Shown in pieces: positions 7,016 to 15,077 of a DNA stretch of 22,810 nucleotides (the first letter of the stretch is position 1; each line of letters opens with the position of its first letter). Made by a program: the position numbers and the translations under genes. A model generated the notes under the pieces. The model had not been told where the DNA came from and did not search any database. It saw only the letters and a list, made by a program, of their open reading frames with translations. Origin of the DNA: JAGVXH01 sp043810285 (GTDB lineage: Archaea; Nanobdellota; Nanobdellia; Pacearchaeales; GW2011-AR1); contig JBDROH010000008.1 in NCBI GenBank assembly GCA_043810285.1, forward strand, positions 1-22,810. Reading direction: 5' to 3'.

Positions 7016-9286
7016 TTAAATCTTCAACCGTTTGGTTTCATTCTCCAACCATCTTTTCCATTTTGGAAAAACAACCTCGCTCGTAGGCAACCCAATCTCT
7101 TTACTGACCTTATCAGAAATCTGATGAAACGCATTATTCGATTTTACTGTAAACTCTGCTTCCAACACCTCTGGAATTTTCACCCTCTCCGCAAAATCAA
7201 CACTCTCCTGTTTAATCTTCTGACGAAGAACAACATTATCCCAGACCGCATCCCAGTTCCCAGCCCAACCTTTCACATTCACCGCAACCTCTTTCATAAT
7301 CTCCGAATCCCCATTAATCAAATCCTCCGACGGTTTAATCATATCTTCTTTAACATCATACTTCATCAAATCAACAAAACCTCCCTCAGTTAAAGGGTCC
7401 TTTGTCCAATGCTTCCGCACCTCTGCAATCTGTAAAACACGACGCCAAGAATGCAACCCATCCGCCGACTTAATCGGATTCGCGACAACAATCAAATCCG
7501 TCGCCTTAAAAGAAGTAACCGGAACCCCGAGGTCATTCACAACCCTATCAAAAACAGAATAAGGAGAACCTCCATGGATAGTTCCTGCAACAACATTCGC
7601 CAAAGCACCAATCCTCATCGCCTCATACAAAGCCTTCGCCTCAGCCGAACGAATTTCCCCGACGATTAAAGATGAATCACCCAAACGCAACGACGCCCGA
7701 ATCCCTTCCTCAGCCGAAACCTCTGTAGACTCACCAGCCAAAGCAGACCTAACCTTCAACGACAAAATATCATAATCCAATTTTCTCATAGCAGCGACGG
7801 GAAGTTCTAAAGTGTCCTCAATAGTAATAATCCTATGATTAGACATAATCTCCAACAATAAAGAACCCAACAAAGATGTCTTACCCGACGACCGAGTCCC
7901 TGCAACCAACATAGTCCTCGCCCCATCAACCATAAAACTCAACAGTCCAGCACCAAGACTATCAATCATTTTATTCTTAATAAACAAAGGTAATGTCCAA
8001 GGATTACCTCGATGCCTTCTCAAAGCATACGCCAAACCTCCAGCAGATAGAGGCTGTTGAATAATTGCAACTCTTGCACTAACATTTTTCAGCTCCAAAT
8101 TAGTATCTAAAATTGGATTTGCCTCGTCGAGTGCCCGACCAGAAGTCATCCTAAACTTCGCCGCCCAAGAGTCTGTATCTTCTTGCGACGGAATCAGATT
8201 TGTAACACACTCGTCAAAATCATTATGCCTCACAAAAATCGGCGACAACGAAACAGGTGCATTAACCATAATATCCTGCAAGTTCTCATCCTGTAACAAA
8301 ACCTCTAGAACTCCAAATCCAATAGTATACCTCACCAAAATATTAGCCAGCTTAGTCAAATCAGCATAACCCAACTTAACATTTTTATTACTCGCTAAAT
8401 CTGAAATCAAATCTCTAGCCACATTAAAAAAAACTTGTCGCGTCCTTTCTGGGTCGTTAAACTCTTCTCCCGTCGGTCGATGCTCAATCAAAACATTCCG
8501 TGCTAAATTCAAAAGCATATGATGGTCCTCATCGAGAATATATTCTGGAGGAGACAAATGATAAACCAACTTCGCCTTATTCGGTCGACGGAAAATCGTA
8601 ACCAAACTCTTATCATGCCCCTCTGCAATACTATACTGCTTCACAATCTCCCCATCATCTGGAATCCGCGCCACCATCCTAGTAAAAGTAAAATTCGGCA
8701 TAATATCTGCACGAAAAACTTTCGAATAAATTTCCCGGTCACCTGCAACATAGGAATCAAATGATTCTTTCAATTTTTGAATCAAAATCAAATTATCAAA
8801 ATAACCTATCATTTTCTCGAGAAGTCGAATATACTCTAGAGAACTTTTACCATTTTCCAACAAAGCCTTCTGTTCAAAAAGCGCACTCTTCAATTCCTTG
8901 TAGGCCTTCACCGGATCCTGCTTTAAAACTTCATTAACAATGTGATTCAACAAAGCATAAGCACCATAATAATCTGCACCAAGATACGACAACTTTTCAG
9001 GAGAAATCATACGTTCCTGCTTCGTAAAAAAATCAAAAAGATTCGCAACCTCAATTAACATCCTTACTTGTGCAAAATCATGAGAATAATTTCTCTGCTG
9101 AACAAAAACGACCCTACTAATATTTGAATCCTCCTTCAAATTATCAATAGTCCTAGCCATCACCTTTGCCGAATCAATCAGCGACGGTACAAAGTTAGTC
9201 CCGAGATAATTGACATACATCACATTCTCTCCACTCTCCCGAACAACTTCGTAAGAATACAACTGCGCACCTTCCTTAAATATCAT
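7016..9286 (-). CDS. FlaI/TadA-type secretion ATPase
   Basis: This 756-residue cytoplasmic ATPase belongs to the PilT/GspE/VirB11 superfamily and powers assembly of the filament through the FlaJ/TadC core. The Walker A motif (AGTRSSGKTS, lysine at residue 469), the Asp box (ITIEDTLELP), the Walker B region (IVGEIRS, glutamate 544) and the His box (GTIHGGSP, about 570) are all present, so it should be active. The N-terminal half (about residues 1-330) holds the substrate- and membrane-proximal domains, including the LSPPEYILDEDHHMLL segment common in archaeal members. A C-terminal extension of about 120 residues makes it longer than the usual 500-550. It is separated from its FlaJ/TadC partner only by the surface protein and RHH genes. 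Confidence 0.9.
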   Translation of the reverse strand: MIFKEGAQLYSYEVVRESGENVMYVNYLGTNFVPSLIDSAKVMARTIDNLKEDSNISRVVFVQQRNYSHDFAQVRMLIEVANLFDFFTKQERMISPEKLSYLGADYYGAYALLNHIVNEVLKQDPVKAYKELKSALFEQKALLENGKSSLEYIRLLEKMIGYFDNLILIQKLKESFDSYVAGDREIYSKVFRADIMPNFTFTRMVARIPDDGEIVKQYSIAEGHDKSLVTIFRRPNKAKLVYHLSPPEYILDEDHHMLLNLARNVLIEHRPTGEEFNDPERTRQVFFNVARDLISDLASNKNVKLGYADLTKLANILVRYTIGFGVLEVLLQDENLQDIMVNAPVSLSPIFVRHNDFDECVTNLIPSQEDTDSWAAKFRMTSGRALDEANPILDTNLELKNVSARVAIIQQPLSAGGLAYALRRHRGNPWTLPLFIKNKMIDSLGAGLLSFMVDGARTMLVAGTRSSGKTSLLGSLLLEIMSNHRIITIEDTLELPVAAMRKLDYDILSLKVRSALAGESTEVSAEEGIRASLRLGDSSLIVGEIRSAEAKALYEAMRIGALANVVAGTIHGGSPYSVFDRVVNDLGVPVTSFKATDLIVVANPIKSADGLHSWRRVLQIAEVRKHWTKDPLTEGGFVDLMKYDVKEDMIKPSEDLINGDSEIMKEVAVNVKGWAGNWDAVWDNVVLRQKIKQESVDFAERVKIPEVLEAEFTVKSNNAFHQISDKVSKEIGLPTSEVVFPKWKRWLENETKRLKI

Positions 9287-9309
9287 TTAACTATCATTAA
9301 GATATATGA

Positions 9310-9317
9310 ATATTAAA
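9310..9317 (-). promoter_or_regulatory. TATA box of the secretion ATPase gene
   Basis: TTTAATAT starts 31 bases before the ATG at 9286. It is the weakest fit to the common spacing among the main genes, but no other box or SD sequence is seen in the 78-base gap. Confidence 0.45.
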
Positions 9318-9364
9318 ACATATTGGTGATAAAGAATTTACGATCCCTATTCATCAAAAATCCC

Positions 9365-11854
9365 TTACCGAATCCCAGTCCAAACATAATTCGGACAACC
9401 TCCAATCATATTGCTCCCCGCTTTATCCACCATCAACAAATCACAATAATCCCGAGAATCAATTTTTACCGACGAGTCAGACTTCAAAGTGCTAACAAAA
9501 TAATATTCCGGATTCCCAAAGAAATCGTCTTGATATTCAACCGTCCACGACGACACCGCCTTCCCATCAGAAAAACCTACCGTCGACGGATTCTCATTAA
9601 CCGAGTCATCACCAATCAAATCATCCTCCCAAATTACGAACAAATCAACCTCCTCATCGTCGCAGTTTGTCCCTTCAACCGTCAACAAAACTTCCTCACC
9701 TTCAACCGCAGAAACCACGGACCAAAAAGCATTCGTAAAAACACACTCTGGAGTTGAAGAACTTCCACCACTAGAACCTCCTCCTGAACTTCCACCATCG
9801 ACAACTGGAACTTCTTCCTCTTCTTCACTTTCATTTACAGGACACTCCAAATCACTCCCCGAACAATCTTCATCAACGCCATTCCCACAAACTTCCGTTG
9901 CCCCAGGATTAATAGATAAATTCAAATCATTACAATCCACTACCCCGCATCCAACCTGACTTTCATTAAATCCATCTCCGTCGCTGTCAGTACAATTTAG
10001 AATAACTATTTCTGTACAAGTTCCCGAACAACAGTTTCCCGACGAGCAAGTTCCCGATAATGATATACAATCTTGGTAACTACTGCAAGAGTTTGTTTGA
10101 CAAGTCCCACCTGCGTCGGTGCATGTTAATAAATTGTAATTGCAAATTTCTGGCGGACACTCGTTGTCTAAGTATTCCCAGATGTATGAGGTTAAAGTTA
10201 TTGGTCCGTCGTAGAGACCTGTACCCTCGGCACAGAAGCCCCTTTTGACATTATTTGCTGTAGGATATAATCCATAACCGGATGGAGGATTATTTGTTTC
10301 AGAAAACAATTCTTTTATTTTATCTTCATTGGGAAAAGGCCAGAGTGATTCAGAAGTTAATTCATCATAACCCAAATCCCTATATAATGTGCCACTTATA
10401 CCGTGGCGATTCTCTATATTAGCCCCCTTCCCTATAATAGGAGACCTTACAATATAATCAAAATCAGAACTTGTAAGGCTGACAGTTCCCTTCTCGTAGC
10501 CAACATTTCCCACATTTGCACCATCAACCATAACATTATCTAGCGCCTGGGCATATTCTGAACCTGTGGAAACACTAATGCCTTTTGTAGAAGTACAATT
10601 ATAACAACCAGACATACCACTAGATAACCATCTCCACCAAAAACCTGAATTGCTATCCCACAAAACACAGTCAGTATGTGAGATGTCATGACAAAGACTG
10701 TCTTCTGCGCTATGAAAACCAGCATTAGCCTGATTTAAGCTTATACTGCCATATCTATGAATGTGAGAAACCTCATGAGCAACCCTAAATCCATCAGTAA
10801 AAGTCTGACTACCTGTCTCTCCATTATTGCTGTCAAGTACAATACAGTTCTGTTGCAAGGTATACTCAGAAGGAGGGTTTCCCTGATATCCTCCATAAAT
10901 AGTTATAGATCCTCTTGGTTGAGCAGTGGTGCAATAATCCCACCTTACAACCACTCTCCGCATAATGTTATGATTGTTTGAAGAACCACCAATAAAAGAA
11001 ACACCATCTCTCATCATGCCTGTCGCAAAAACATCCTCAAATAGGCAATAACTACATCCTGCTGCAGTCATTGCACCACCATATTCAGCTCTTGGCTCGA
11101 CACCATTCTTTATGCCAACCTTCCTTATCTTTATATGATCACTCTCTTTTATAGTAATACCACTCAAAGCATACTTGCCACCGCCAGTTACATCTTTAAG
11201 TATCACCCCCTCAAGCACAATATAACTTTTTTGGTAAAAATTAATAGGTGTCTCAACATAGCCTGTTCCAGATGGAAGACCGTGTAAAATAACTCCAAAA
11301 TCATTTTCAGCTTTGATTATTGTATACTTTCCGGCACTTCCACTAGGAACTCCTCGGATTCTATCACCGTCATTAGTATACATCCCATCTTTAATAATTA
11401 AAGTATCCCCGCTATTCATTAGTTGTATACCAGAATAAATATATTTTTTTGGGTTATTTACAGAGCCATCTCCTGAGTCAGTAGTTGCAGAATCATCAAC
11501 AAAATAAGTATTATAATTAGAGTCTATATAAGCTGAATCTGAACTTGTTAAAGTAGTGTGCCCGGATTTTGAACAAGTAACTGAATAACCTAAATTTCCA
11601 CCCGATATAATTTCATCCTGCCAATAGTAAGTAGTTTCTGCAGAATGCATCGTGTATGTTTGAGAATTATAAGTTATTTGACAATTAGCCCCAATAATAA
11701 AAGAACCATCTTCATTATAATCTCCATAGAATGTAATGGTTTCAAATGTTTTTTCAGGAGTACTATCTGAAACAGAGAAATATGTTTGAGCAGAGACTAA
11801 ACTGAAGTTAAAAATTAAGATAAAATAAAAGATACATACCTCTTTTGATTTCAT
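9365..11854 (-). CDS. Secreted parallel beta-helix protein with MopE-type domain
   Basis: I place the start at the ATG at 11854, not at 11866: the TATA box lies 29 bases before the former, and the upstream ATG would fall ahead of the predicted transcript. The 829-residue product has a classical signal peptide (residues 1 to about 22, ending VSAQ). A carbohydrate-lyase-like right-handed beta-helix follows (about residues 110-500; DGSVNNPKKYI, SGDTLIIKDGMY and regularly spaced VVLEGV/FEDV rungs are typical). Next come a cysteine-rich segment, a MopE-like motif (DCNDLNLSINPGATEVC...DEDC, about residues 625-665), a Gly/Ser linker, and a C-terminal beta domain. MopE-like repeats bind metal ions in other proteins. 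No catalytic residues could be assigned. It may be an adhesin, glycan-binding protein or lyase exported near the pilus locus. The beta-helix part has a base composition unlike the C-terminal part. Confidence 0.75.
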   Translation of the reverse strand: MKSKEVCIFYFILIFNFSLVSAQTYFSVSDSTPEKTFETITFYGDYNEDGSFIIGANCQITYNSQTYTMHSAETTYYWQDEIISGGNLGYSVTCSKSGHTTLTSSDSAYIDSNYNTYFVDDSATTDSGDGSVNNPKKYIYSGIQLMNSGDTLIIKDGMYTNDGDRIRGVPSGSAGKYTIIKAENDFGVILHGLPSGTGYVETPINFYQKSYIVLEGVILKDVTGGGKYALSGITIKESDHIKIRKVGIKNGVEPRAEYGGAMTAAGCSYCLFEDVFATGMMRDGVSFIGGSSNNHNIMRRVVVRWDYCTTAQPRGSITIYGGYQGNPPSEYTLQQNCIVLDSNNGETGSQTFTDGFRVAHEVSHIHRYGSISLNQANAGFHSAEDSLCHDISHTDCVLWDSNSGFWWRWLSSGMSGCYNCTSTKGISVSTGSEYAQALDNVMVDGANVGNVGYEKGTVSLTSSDFDYIVRSPIIGKGANIENRHGISGTLYRDLGYDELTSESLWPFPNEDKIKELFSETNNPPSGYGLYPTANNVKRGFCAEGTGLYDGPITLTSYIWEYLDNECPPEICNYNLLTCTDAGGTCQTNSCSSYQDCISLSGTCSSGNCCSGTCTEIVILNCTDSDGDGFNESQVGCGVVDCNDLNLSINPGATEVCGNGVDEDCSGSDLECPVNESEEEEEVPVVDGGSSGGGSSGGSSSTPECVFTNAFWSVVSAVEGEEVLLTVEGTNCDDEEVDLFVIWEDDLIGDDSVNENPSTVGFSDGKAVSSWTVEYQDDFFGNPEYYFVSTLKSDSSVKIDSRDYCDLLMVDKAGSNMIGGCPNYVWTGIR

Positions 11855-11875
11855 ATACCTCCTCATAAAAGCTAT

Positions 11876-11883
11876 TTAATAAA
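11876..11883 (-). promoter_or_regulatory. TATA box of the beta-helix protein gene
   Basis: TTTATTAA starts 29 bases before the ATG at 11854. The 133-base region up to 11,987 is a divergent promoter region; the opposite box is at 11,959-11,966. Confidence 0.6.
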
Positions 11884-11958
11884 TCTTTCATTCAATAAAA
11901 TAGACCTCCTACAATTCCAATCCCCTACCTCCAACCTATCCAAACAACTCCCTAAACA

Positions 11959-11966
11959 ATTATAAA
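11959..11966 (+). promoter_or_regulatory. TATA box of the coiled-coil gene pair
   Basis: ATTATAAA starts 29 bases before the ATG at 11988, indicating a leaderless mRNA. Confidence 0.6.
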
Positions 11967-11987
11967 CTTCCTAAACTAAAAACTATT

Positions 11988-12377
11988 ATGGTAGAATTCC
12001 AAGAAAATACTGGCCAAATCCAATTCCTTTTATCAGATTTCAACACTCGACTAAGAGACCTTGATGAAAGAAATAAATTAATCAGAGAACGAGTCTTATT
12101 ACTTGGAAAAAACTTAATATCCTCAAGACAAGAACTCGAAGACGACCTAGTTGAAATAAAAAGAGAAAATCAAGAAATAAAAAAAGACTTAGAGAAAATA
12201 AAAAACATCTCCAATCATCTTCTAGCTGAATTCAATAAATTTGTGAAAAGGGAAGAAATAGTTCTTATTGAAAGAATGCTTAAAGATTTTCAGCCACTCG
12301 AATTTATGAGAAAAAAAGATGTGGAAGAATTAATCGAAGAAAAACTCTCCAAAAAAGAAACAAATAAATACTCATAA
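11988..12377 (+). CDS. Small coiled-coil protein, 129 aa
   Basis: Nearly the whole chain is charged, helical and heptad-like (for example LEDDLVEIKRENQEIKKDLEKI, residues about 46-66, given here only as the pattern of spaced Leu/Ile). There is no signal peptide or membrane span, so it should be cytoplasmic. Together with the next gene it resembles, in composition and position beside ATPase and FlaJ-type genes, the coiled-coil FlaC/D/E-like partners of archaella and related machines. Sequence similarity to that family cannot be judged here. An oligomeric scaffold or cytoplasmic partner of the secretion machinery is the likeliest role; this is inference. Confidence 0.7.
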   Translation: MVEFQENTGQIQFLLSDFNTRLRDLDERNKLIRERVLLLGKNLISSRQELEDDLVEIKRENQEIKKDLEKIKNISNHLLAEFNKFVKREEIVLIERMLKDFQPLEFMRKKDVEELIEEKLSKKETNKYS

Positions 12378-12391
12378 GTTTATAGAATAAA

Positions 12392-13120
12392 ATGACAATA
12401 CTAGATCGAGTAATTGAGATGCAAAACCAAGGATTATCTGAAACGCAGATTACAACCCAATTACAAAACGAAGGTCGTTCTCCTAATGAGATTAATGAAT
12501 CTTTAAATCAACTAAAGATAAAAAACGCGGTCTCGCCTCCTGAACAGATAGTTCAAGCACCTACTTATGAAATTTATCCTCCTAAAGGACAGAGACAACA
12601 ACCAATCAGACAATCCCCTCAACAAACTGCACCAATGACTTCTCCAGAACAAATGACTCAAGAACTCGGAACTCAAGAAATGCAATCATTCCAAGCACCC
12701 CAATCTTACCCTCCACAAAGACAGCAACAACAACCTCAAGACGATTATTACACTCAGACTCCACAAGCATATTCTCCACAAGATTACTATGCTCCTCAAA
12801 ACGCATTAGATATCGAAACAATCTCAGAGATAGCAGAACAGGTAGTAATAGAAAAACTAGAAGAGTTCAAAAAGAAAACTGGAGATTTAGTTTCTTTTAG
12901 AAATTCAATCCAAAATCAAGTAACCGACATCGACGAAAGACTAAAGAGAATAGAAAATTCAATTGATAAAATGCAACAAGCCATCATCGGAAAAATTGGC
13001 GAATTCGGTGAAAGCAACGCAATAATACACCAAGACCTAGATAATCTTCACGGCACCGTTGCAAAACTAATGAACCCTCTAATAGATAATTACAAAGAAT
13101 TAAAAAAACTATCTAAATAA
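12392..13120 (+). CDS. Pro/Gln-rich coiled-coil protein, 242 aa
   Basis: Three parts are visible. Residues 1-45 form a small helical domain (MTILDRVIEMQNQGLSETQI), which looks like a UBA-type or winged-helix fold. Residues about 50-140 are a low-complexity linker rich in Pro, Gln, Tyr and Ser (PPQRQQQQPQ, YYTQTPQAYSPQDYY). Residues about 140-242 form a coiled coil (EQVVIEKLEEFKKK, IDERLKRIENSIDKMQQ). No membrane segment is present. It follows the 129-aa coiled-coil gene by 14 bases and is probably co-transcribed, though a weak AATAAATA box lies 29 bases before its ATG. It may oligomerise with that protein. The stop is 7 bases from the convergent membrane-protein stop. Function unknown. Confidence 0.7.
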   Translation: MTILDRVIEMQNQGLSETQITTQLQNEGRSPNEINESLNQLKIKNAVSPPEQIVQAPTYEIYPPKGQRQQPIRQSPQQTAPMTSPEQMTQELGTQEMQSFQAPQSYPPQRQQQQPQDDYYTQTPQAYSPQDYYAPQNALDIETISEIAEQVVIEKLEEFKKKTGDLVSFRNSIQNQVTDIDERLKRIENSIDKMQQAIIGKIGEFGESNAIIHQDLDNLHGTVAKLMNPLIDNYKELKKLSK

Positions 13121-13127
13121 TTAATTC

Positions 13128-13619
13128 TTACTTCTTAACAACTGGAACAATCTTCCAAGCAACAATTGCAGCAATAACCAAAAGCAAAATCATTCCAAAC
13201 CATTCACTACTAAACCACTCTTGAACTAAACCCCAATTTACCACCCAATTAAAAATATAAGACGAAGAAATAATAAATAGCACTATAAGAACTCCAAAGA
13301 CCACCCAAGAAAACCAATTACCCTTACTTAAAAATTCAAACGGAGTTTTACCTGGCAAGAACCCTAATAATGTAATCAAAAAGAAAATCATAACAACTCC
13401 CACGACAAACCAAGCAGAAGTGAACTTCACAAACTCAACCAAAGAAGTCTGAACGATAAAAAACCCAGATAAAATAAATGAGATGAAAACCATAATCGCC
13501 TGATTATCTCCAAGAACTTTAGTCTTAAATAAAAGAGCATATACCACAATAAAAACTAACAAGAACGCAAATATTGGCATAAAATATCCAACCGCCGAAA
13601 CTGATGCTTCAATTACCAT
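13128..13619 (-). CDS. Four-helix membrane protein, paralogue 3 of 3
   Basis: This 163-residue protein has about four membrane helices and ends in a short basic tail (VVKK). It shares with the two upstream genes the pattern F-x-x-V-x-x-A-L-L/I-x-K-S/T-K-V/I-L-G after the first helix (here YALLFKTKVLGDNQ, residues about 26-39). This is the most diverged copy. Its ATG overlaps the stop of the middle paralogue in a TAATG, so the two should be translated together. Hydrophobic assembly proteins of this size often form oligomeric channels or scaffolds, but no known family was recognised. Confidence 0.75.
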   Translation of the reverse strand: MVIEASVSAVGYFMPIFAFLLVFIVVYALLFKTKVLGDNQAIMVFISFILSGFFIVQTSLVEFVKFTSAWFVVGVVMIFFLITLLGFLPGKTPFEFLSKGNWFSWVVFGVLIVLFIISSSYIFNWVVNWGLVQEWFSSEWFGMILLLVIAAIVAWKIVPVVKK

Positions 13620-14122
13620 TATTCTTTCTTCCTGGGGTTAGATATCCAGACGATTACTCCAATCAAAACTCCCAAGACTACTAACGACCAAAAATACTCC
13701 TGAAACCATCCTCCAAACCCAGAATAACTACTCCACTGGTCCCATTCACTAAGTGCCCAAAGAACAACACCTATTCCTACAACCCAGCCAATCCAACTCA
13801 TCTTCTTTTTATCTTCATCTCCAGGAAAGAAAAATCCAATCATAATTATTAACACTAAAAAAATTGAAATTCCAATACCAAACCTAGGGAATATAACCGC
13901 AAAAAACTCTGAAACAAAATCAAACTGCAAAGCAAGCAAACCAACTGACGCCGCAACAATAGACATAATAGGCTTATTATTCTCTCCAAGAACCTTTGAC
14001 TTCTCAAGAATAGCAAACACAACTGCGAACAACAACAAGAACGGAATCATATAAGAAAACACTCCCAACTCATTCCAGATATTCAACACGTCCGTAATTG
14101 TCGTAACCATTCCTGTAATCAT
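13619..14122 (-). CDS. Four-helix membrane protein, paralogue 2 of 3
   Basis: The start is set at the ATG at 14122 (MITGMVTT), giving 167 residues, because TATATAAA begins exactly 29 bases upstream; a TTG two codons earlier is less likely. About four membrane helices are predicted, with the shared motif VVFAILEKSKVLGENN (residues about 33-48), a charged loop (GDEDKKK) in mid-protein and a basic tail (NPRKKE). The separate promoter inside the cluster means this gene and paralogue 3 can be expressed apart from paralogue 1. Confidence 0.75.
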   Translation of the reverse strand: MITGMVTTITDVLNIWNELGVFSYMIPFLLLFAVVFAILEKSKVLGENNKPIMSIVAASVGLLALQFDFVSEFFAVIFPRFGIGISIFLVLIIMIGFFFPGDEDKKKMSWIGWVVGIGVVLWALSEWDQWSSYSGFGGWFQEYFWSLVVLGVLIGVIVWISNPRKKE

Positions 14123-14143
14123 AACCAATTAAGAAAAATCTCA

Positions 14144-14151
14144 TTTATATA
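14144..14151 (-). promoter_or_regulatory. TATA box of membrane paralogues 2 and 3
   Basis: TATATAAA starts 29 bases before the ATG at 14122, between paralogues 1 and 2. It both fixes the start codon and splits the cluster into two transcripts. Confidence 0.6.
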
Positions 14152-14165
14152 TGTTTTGAAAAATA

Positions 14166-14654
14166 CTACTCCTCTTTTTTCTTTTTCCCACTAACAACTG
14201 CTACAATCATCACCCCGATAACTAACAAAATAATCAAGACGTTCATCCAAATATCTCCACTACCCGAACTAGAAAACCATTCTATAATTATATTCCCCAA
14301 TCCAGTTACATACAACACAACTCCTAGAGTAAATAATCCAGCTAAAACTCCAAAAGTAATCTTCATCCAATTAGGTGCCTTAGACAAATCTCCAGCAACA
14401 AATCCATACAAAATAAGAAACACCAAAATCACCGCAACACCCACAGCCATCCAAGGCATCAAGTTCACAATAATTTCCCTAGGCTGTTCAACACCAATTA
14501 AAATTAAACCTATAACCATTGCAACCAATGAATCAACCTGTGCCTTTCCTTCCCCAAGAATCTTCGACTTTTGCAAAATCGCAAACACCACAACAAACAC
14601 TAATAAGAATGGTAAAAGCATCTCTGTAAAAAGGGGGTTGTCAAATATCATCAT
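14166..14654 (-). CDS. Four-helix membrane protein, paralogue 1 of 3
   Basis: A 162-residue protein starting MMIFDNPLFTEMLLPF with about four membrane helices, the shared motif VVFAILQKSKILGEGK (residues about 21-36) and a lysine-rich tail (GKKKKEE). Two ATGs are adjacent (14654 and 14651) and either may be used; only a weak GAG precedes them. It lies 24 bases behind the PRC-barrel gene and is probably in its operon. Function unknown. Confidence 0.75.
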   Translation of the reverse strand: MMIFDNPLFTEMLLPFLLVFVVVFAILQKSKILGEGKAQVDSLVAMVIGLILIGVEQPREIIVNLMPWMAVGVAVILVFLILYGFVAGDLSKAPNWMKITFGVLAGLFTLGVVLYVTGLGNIIIEWFSSSGSGDIWMNVLIILLVIGVMIVAVVSGKKKKEE

Positions 14655-14678
14655 CTCAGGTTATCAATTAAACGAGTC

Positions 14679-14969
14679 CTAAATCAAATCTTCTTCCAAA
14701 GGCAAATCTTCTTCACCTGTCTGAACCGGAACTGCATTCTTATTGATTATTAATATATCTCCAATGGCCTTGATAAACTGATGAGGCACAATAATCCCTC
14801 GAGCACCACCAAGAATATCAATCATTCCAGATTCCCTCGCAACAACAATTCTCCAACCATCAATTTTATTATCTATTAAATTCACTTCTTCGACAGCTCC
14901 GAATAGGTCTCCAGAGTCAGTATATACTCTACGACCAATAACTTCACTCAATCTTTTTATCCTTAACAT
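14679..14969 (-). CDS. PRC-barrel domain protein, 96 aa
   Basis: The sequence follows the PRC-barrel pattern: a leading LSEVIGRRVYTDSGDLFGAV strand pair, then VNLIDNKIDGWRIVV, then IIVPHQFIKAIGDILII. This six-stranded barrel, about 80 residues, is known in photosynthetic reaction-centre H subunits and RimM, and as stand-alone archaeal proteins thought to bind RNA or proteins. The last 15 residues are acidic. Here it heads the operon of multi-span membrane paralogues, so a scaffold role at the membrane is as plausible as a ribosome-related one. The start is set by the TATA box 29 bases upstream. Confidence 0.85.
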   Translation of the reverse strand: MLRIKRLSEVIGRRVYTDSGDLFGAVEEVNLIDNKIDGWRIVVARESGMIDILGGARGIIVPHQFIKAIGDILIINKNAVPVQTGEEDLPLEEDLI

Positions 14970-14990
14970 AAATCAACTAAAAACTTTTCA

Positions 14991-14998
14991 TTTAAATA
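14991..14998 (-). promoter_or_regulatory. TATA box of the PRC-barrel gene
   Basis: TATTTAAA starts 29 bases before the ATG at 14969. It faces away from the box at 15,048-15,055, so the 108-base region is a normal divergent promoter region. Confidence 0.6.
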
Positions 14999-15047
14999 CA
15001 TTTCTATGATGGAACACACACCAATAAAAGTTCTAGAAAGCAGTAGA

Positions 15048-15055
15048 TTTATAAA
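15048..15055 (+). promoter_or_regulatory. TATA box of the site-2-protease-like gene
   Basis: A perfect TTTATAAA starts 30 bases before the ATG at 15078. Confidence 0.65.
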
Positions 15056-15077
15056 AATACCTACTTATTAAGACTAT

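Noticed and set aside
9323..9757. A 144-codon open frame on the plus strand
   Set aside because: It is antisense to the C-terminus of the beta-helix protein and rich in Arg/Ile/Asn, as expected from the reverse of Asp/Glu/Val codons. No promoter at the usual spacing.
11854..11866. AGGAGG as ribosome-binding site for the beta-helix gene, or the upstream ATG at 11866 as its start
   Set aside because: The AGGAGG is only 3 bases from the ATG at 11854, and the TATA spacing places the transcript start at that ATG, so the upstream ATG would not be in the mRNA.
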